In this document: positions 60,554 through 64,000 of the stretch, piece by piece | How the letters are laid out: each line of letters opens with the position of its first letter | How positions within the stretch are numbered: position 1 is the stretch's first letter | NCBI GenBank assembly: GCA_004557125.1 | Contig: SFET01000025.1 | Location: 1-64,000, forward strand | Direction of reading: 5' to 3' | Source of the DNA: Clostridiales bacterium | GTDB taxonomy: Bacteria; Bacillota; Clostridia; Christensenellales; Aristaeellaceae | Length of the DNA: 64,000 nucleotides | Notes under the pieces: generated by a model | Seen by the model: the letters and a program-made list of their open reading frames with translations, nothing else | What the model was told of the DNA's origin: nothing | Databases searched by the model: none | Made by a program: the position numbers and the translations under genes

Positions 60554-61330
60554 ATGAGCTTATTGTACAAATTTCTGATCTGCTTTGTCGCCGGCATCGG
60601 CGCGGGCCTGGGAACCGGGTTTGCGGGCATGAGCGCCGCGGCGGTGATTAGTCCGATGCTGATCACCTTTCTGCACATGGAAGCCTATGACGCGGTGGGC
60701 ATCGCCCTGGCCAGCGACGTGCTCGCCAGCGCGATCAGCGCCTACACCTACGGGCGAAACAAAAATCTGGATGTGAAGAACGGCCTGGTGATGATGGTCA
60801 GCGTGCTGGCCTTCACGCTGGTGGGCAGCTGGGTGGCCAGCAGGATGCCCAACAGCACCATGGGCAGCTTCTCCATGTTCATGACGCTCTTGCTGGGCAT
60901 CAAGTTCCTCGTCAGGCCGGTGATGACCACAAAGGAGCGCATGCAGGCGGTGGCGCCACGCAAGCGCTTCGTGCAGTCGATCCTCTGCGGCTCGATCATC
61001 GGCTTCATCTGCGGCTTCGTGGGCGCGGGCGGCGGTATGATGATGCTGCTGATCCTCACAAGCGTGCTGGGCTACGAGCTCAAGACGGCGGTGGGCACCA
61101 GCGTGTTCATCATGACCTTCACGGCGCTGCTGGGTTCGTTGAGCCACTTCGCCATCGGCGGCGCACCGGATCTGTGGGCGCTGGTGTTCTGCGTGCTCTC
61201 CACGCTGCTGTGGGCGCGCATCGCGGCACGCTTCGCCAACAGGGCCAGGCCCGCAACGCTGAACCGGGCGACCGGCGCGGTGCTGGTGGTGCTGGGCGGC
61301 GCGATACTGGCCGTCAACTTCCTGCCGTGA
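60554..61330 (+). CDS. TauE/SafE family anion exporter
   Basis: A 258-residue integral membrane protein with eight helices in two related halves (GTGFAGMSAAAVISPML and GFVGAGGGMMMLLIL). TauE/SafE proteins export sulfite, sulfoacetate or similar small organosulfur anions, but substrates vary. The linked MarR regulator suggests it responds to a toxic compound. GAGG before the ATG is weak; coupling to marR is probable. Confidence 0.9.
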   Translation: MSLLYKFLICFVAGIGAGLGTGFAGMSAAAVISPMLITFLHMEAYDAVGIALASDVLASAISAYTYGRNKNLDVKNGLVMMVSVLAFTLVGSWVASRMPNSTMGSFSMFMTLLLGIKFLVRPVMTTKERMQAVAPRKRFVQSILCGSIIGFICGFVGAGGGMMMLLILTSVLGYELKTAVGTSVFIMTFTALLGSLSHFAIGGAPDLWALVFCVLSTLLWARIAARFANRARPATLNRATGAVLVVLGGAILAVNFLP

Positions 61331-61412
61331 GAATCCCTGAAGCAAAAATTGGGAAAATCCATCCGCGGGCTGCGGCTTATGCAAGCGCCGGGGCCCGCTG
61401 CAAATGAAACTG

Positions 61413-61448
61413 AAAAGGGACGCTTCCGGATTGGAGGCGTCCCTTTTT
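61413..61448. terminator. bidirectional terminator between tauE and lysR
   Basis: AAAAGGGACGC (61413-61423) pairs with GCGTCCCTTTT (61437-61447). A- and T-runs flank both sides. Confidence 0.88.
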
Positions 61449-61467
61449 GCGGAATGCGGACGGGTTT

Positions 61468-62358
61468 TCACAGGATGCCGTAGGCCTCGGACATGCGCGC
61501 CATGAAGAAGTCCCCCAGAAAGGCAAAGAAGTCCTCCACCACCCGGGAATCCATGCGGTTGCGCTGCAGGCGGATCACGATGCTGCGCCGGCACTGGGGC
61601 TCGATGATCTCCAGCATGCGCGCACGCCCGGGCTGCAGCTTGCCCCAGCTGAAGGCCGGCCAGAAGCCCACGCCCATGCGTGCGGCGATCATGTTGCGCA
61701 CGGTGTCCGGACTGTCGCTCTCGAAGGCGATGCGGGGCGCAAAGCCCGCCTCGGCACAGAAGCGGTCGCAGATCTGCCGGAACGGGCGGCCGCTGTTCAG
61801 ACTGATGAAGCTCGCATCCCGGAAGTCCTCCAGGCGGACGTGGGTCAGGCGGCGGAAGCGCTCCACGTCCGGCACGGCCAGGAAGATCCTCTCGTTGCAG
61901 GTGAAGCTGTTCTCCTGGGACATTGCCTGGGGCCGCAGGCCGTGCTCGGCCTCGATGCTCACGTCGTACATGTGGGCCTCGTCGCCCAGCAGGAAGCGGA
62001 AGTTGGTCTTTTCGTGCATGCGCCGGTACTCGATGATGGCCTCCGAGACGATTAGCGAGGCCGCTGTGACGTGCAGACAGATGGTGGTCTGCTCCGGATC
62101 GGCCATCTCCCGGAGCTGGTCCGGGATGGCGTCCAGGCGGTGCATCAGCGGCTCCAGCTTCGCCTGAAGAAATTTGCCGTACTCCGTCAGGACGATGTTG
62201 CGCCCGTGGGCGGCGAACAGCTTTACACCCAGCTCCGCCTCCAGCCGCTTGATGGACTGGGACAGCGAGGGTTGGGCGATGTGCAGCCGCTCGGCGCTGC
62301 GGGTGATGTGCTGGGTGCGGGCGACCTCCAGGAAATAACGCAACTGCAACAGTTCCAT
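61468..62358 (-). CDS. LysR family transcriptional regulator
   Basis: A 296-residue LTTR. The N-terminal winged HTH reads LLQLRYFLEVARTQHITRSAERLHIAQPS, then SQSIKRLEAELGVKLFAAHGR. The C-terminal effector-binding domain spans 90-290. It is divergent from the SemiSWEET-like gene, the typical target arrangement for a LysR regulator. The effector is unknown. Confidence 0.95.
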   Translation of the reverse strand: MELLQLRYFLEVARTQHITRSAERLHIAQPSLSQSIKRLEAELGVKLFAAHGRNIVLTEYGKFLQAKLEPLMHRLDAIPDQLREMADPEQTTICLHVTAASLIVSEAIIEYRRMHEKTNFRFLLGDEAHMYDVSIEAEHGLRPQAMSQENSFTCNERIFLAVPDVERFRRLTHVRLEDFRDASFISLNSGRPFRQICDRFCAEAGFAPRIAFESDSPDTVRNMIAARMGVGFWPAFSWGKLQPGRARMLEIIEPQCRRSIVIRLQRNRMDSRVVEDFFAFLGDFFMARMSEAYGIL

Positions 62359-62411
62359 GCAAGTCCTCCATACATAGGTTTGAAGCTATAATATTGATCC
62401 ATATTTCGTAT

Positions 62412-62439
62412 TTTACATTTGCTGTATTTATGATACAAT
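62412..62439 (+). promoter_or_regulatory. probable promoter of the SemiSWEET-like gene
   Basis: TTTACA (62412-62417), 16-base spacer, TACAAT (62434-62439). It lies in the 127-base region shared with the divergent lysR. Confidence 0.6.
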
Positions 62440-62485
62440 ATCTCACGAACAAAGGCAAGCGCAAAAGAAAGGGAAGTATAAAAAA

Positions 62486-62788
62486 ATGAGTGAACTGCTT
62501 GAATCCGTGATGCTGATCTGCTTTGGATTGTCCTGGCCGGTTTCCGTGGTGAAGAACATCAAGGCCCACACCGCGAAGTCCATGAGCCTGCCCTTCATCC
62601 TGCTGATCATCACCGGATACATCGCCGGCATCAGCTCCAAGATCATCAATCACAATTACAGCTACGTGCTGGTGATCTACTTCTTCAACCTGTTCGTGGT
62701 GTCCATGAACGTGGTGGTCTACTTCATCAACCGCAATTACGACCTGCACGGCGATCTGCACACCGGCCTGCACGCCCACAGCCACTGA
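62486..62788 (+). CDS. SemiSWEET/PQ-loop family small transporter
   Basis: A 100-residue three-helix membrane protein (about 5-23, 35-54, 60-82). The first helix ends with GLSWPVSVVKNIKAHTAKSM, the PQ-loop-like motif of SemiSWEET proteins with the conserved Pro and K(N) plus AKS-x-S. SemiSWEETs dimerise and carry sugars; the substrate is untested. The C-terminus is His-rich (HGDLHTGLHAHSH), perhaps metal binding. AAAGGGAAG is upstream. Confidence 0.8.
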   Translation: MSELLESVMLICFGLSWPVSVVKNIKAHTAKSMSLPFILLIITGYIAGISSKIINHNYSYVLVIYFFNLFVVSMNVVVYFINRNYDLHGDLHTGLHAHSH

Positions 62789-62803
62789 GGGAGGAATCAA
62801 ACG

Positions 62804-63367
62804 ATGAACGCGGCAATTCTGGAACAGAAGGAAGCCTACGGCGAGATCAATGCCATTACCGGGAGCGCAGGCTCCGTCATCTTTGGAACGCAGAGCTTTT
62901 CCGAGCTTCCCATTGCGGAGCTGGTGCAGGATTTCGGCCTGAACATCTCCGTGTGCAACCGCAGCGTGGAGGACGCCACCCTGGCCGACGCCTTCGATTT
63001 GCTGGACGAGTGCGTGTATGACCTGCATCCCCACAAGGTGTTTCTGAACTTCGGCGAGACCGACATGGCCCGCCCGGATTTCGATCTGGACCGCTTCATC
63101 GACGACTATGAGCGCCTGATCCGCGCAACCCATGAGGGCGGCAAGCGCGCGGTGTACATCATTCCGGTGCTCAACCAAAAAGCGGACGCGGAACGCGTCA
63201 ACGCCGCGCTTCGCGCCCTGGCCGCCCGCACGGACAGCTGCTATGTGGATGTGGCAGATATCTTCAGCTATGAGAAGCCGCGCGTGCGCCTGTTCAGCGA
63301 GCTGACCCACTACATGCGCGAGGGAAGGATGTCCTTTTCCGAGGCCATGCATGTCTACGGCTTTTGA
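62804..63367 (+). CDS. SGNH/GDSL-like hydrolase
   Basis: A 187-residue cytoplasmic protein resembling the SGNH hydrolase fold (VIFGTQSFSELPI, VFLNFGETDMARPDF, VYIIPVLNQK, SELTHYMREGRMSF). It lacks a clear GDS block and the terminal DxxH is only loosely represented by ELTHY, so catalytic competence is uncertain. It starts 15 bases after the SemiSWEET-like gene, with GGGAGG before it. Confidence 0.7.
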   Translation: MNAAILEQKEAYGEINAITGSAGSVIFGTQSFSELPIAELVQDFGLNISVCNRSVEDATLADAFDLLDECVYDLHPHKVFLNFGETDMARPDFDLDRFIDDYERLIRATHEGGKRAVYIIPVLNQKADAERVNAALRALAARTDSCYVDVADIFSYEKPRVRLFSELTHYMREGRMSFSEAMHVYGF

Positions 63368-63387
63368 TCCGGACAAAAATATGTAAC

Positions 63388-63424
63388 ATGGGACGCATGG
63401 AGAAATCCGTGCGTCCCATTTCGT
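63388..63424. terminator. terminator hairpin before the MATE gene
   Basis: ATGGGACGCATGGA (63388-63401) pairs with TCCGTGCGTCCCAT (63406-63419, one G-T pair) around a GAAA tetraloop, then TTCGTTT. It lies between convergent genes. Confidence 0.8.
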
Positions 63425-63439
63425 TTGATTGAATCGTAT

Positions 63440-64000
63440 TCAGGAGAGCTTCGGCTGGGCAGGCTCCGCCTTCAGGATCCGAACAGTGGAGACGATGGCG
63501 ATGGCGGAGATCACGAAGGTCAGCGCGTCGGAGACCGGCATGGAGTAGAGCACGCCGTCCAGCGCGAAGAACAGGGGCAGCAGCAGCGCGAAGCCCACGC
63601 CGAACACCACCTCGCGCACCATGGACAGCAGCGTGGAGAGCATGGCCTTGCCCAGGGACTGCAGGTAGATGAAGGTGGCCTTGTTCACGCAGGCCAGCGG
63701 CATCAGGCACAGATAGATGCGGAAGGCGCGCACGGCGAAGGATGTGTAGTAGGGGCTCTCGTTGGCGGCGCCGAAGATGGAGATCAGCGCGCGGGGGAAG
63801 AACTCCACGATCACCAGTGCGATCGCGCCCACCAGGAATTCGCAGATCAGCAGGCGCTTGAACAGGGCGAGGGCGCGGTCGTTGCGCTTCGCGCCGATGT
63901 TGTAGCCCACGATGGGAATGCAGCCCGCGGCCGTGCCGATGGAGATGGAGATGACGATCTGGAAGAACTTCATGACGATGCCCACCACCGCCATGGGGAT
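63440..64000 (-). CDS. MATE family efflux transporter, C-terminal part (partial)
   Basis: The last 186 residues of a MATE multidrug/sodium antiporter; the start lies beyond the window and the frame is open through base 64000. Visible are AGCIPIVGYNIGAKRNDRAL, FFPRALISIFGA and PLACVNKATFIYLQSLGKAM, typical of the second half, with six predicted helices. Confidence 0.9.
   Translation of the reverse strand: MPMAVVGIVMKFFQIVISISIGTAAGCIPIVGYNIGAKRNDRALALFKRLLICEFLVGAIALVIVEFFPRALISIFGAANESPYYTSFAVRAFRIYLCLMPLACVNKATFIYLQSLGKAMLSTLLSMVREVVFGVGFALLLPLFFALDGVLYSMPVSDALTFVISAIAIVSTVRILKAEPAQPKLS

Overview
The window is one contiguous piece of a GC-rich, spore-associated Bacillota (Clostridia-type) chromosome. 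The evidence is the unbroken Firmicute gene order yicC-gmk-rpoZ-coaBC-priA-def-fmt-rsmB-rlmN-stp-prkC-rsgA-rpe, the yerC-pcrA-ligA block, RNase Y, a PyrR attenuator, GerW/YtfJ, a PASTA-domain kinase and strong AGGAGG ribosome binding sites. Short Sec signal peptides ending in ALAE, a secreted serpin, a VanW-like protein and TAXI-TRAP uptake suggest an anaerobic gut-type Clostridia member, possibly Christensenellales-like. That placement is inference. No tRNA, rRNA, CRISPR array, insertion sequence or prophage gene was found.

Layout. 1-1.1 kb: end of the ribosomal-protein/rpoA cluster. 1.1-5.5 kb: a secreted protein, parA-parB and two membrane genes, and a VanW-like secreted protein. 5.5-10.7 kb: glyoxalase-fold protein, nucleotidyltransferase, and a TAXI-TRAP transporter with a strong hairpin between binding protein and fused permease. 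10.8-16.5 kb: lepA, YcxB-like gene, hemW, GH13 enzyme and a NapH-like Fe-S membrane protein. 16.5-19.3 kb, minus strand: membrane protein, FGGY kinase, and a sigma-like protein with a membrane anchor. 19.4-24.5 kb: XRE regulator, yerC, pcrA, ligA. 24.5-38.3 kb: the long conserved housekeeping series. 38.4-39.5 kb: serpin. 39.5-42.1 kb: an unusual structured repeat region, then the PyrR-controlled pyrR-uracil permease operon. 42.1-44.2 kb, minus strand: DUF2953, GerW/YtfJ and an unknown gene. 44.3-46.7 kb: methyltransferase and RNase Y. 46.9-52.7 kb: a CotH kinase / VTC polymerase / DUF4956 / lamin-tail operon. 53.6-59.9 kb: polA, coaE, lytic transglycosylase, lipoprotein, serine hydrolase. 60-64 kb: MarR-TauE pair, LysR regulator with a SemiSWEET-like and an SGNH-like gene, and part of a MATE transporter.

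Most notable: (a) a tandem pair of three-way-junction elements with compensatory base changes at 39738-39897; (b) the CotH-VTC-DUF4956-lamin-tail operon; (c) two perfect inverted repeats whose 3' arms contain the Shine-Dalgarno sequence of the next gene (serpin, and an unknown protein); (d) frame-breaking internal deletions in two conserved genes, ligA and yicC, 2.5 kb apart, which are either assembly collapses or real lesions; and (e) a 71-bp-period tandem double-hairpin repeat before polA.
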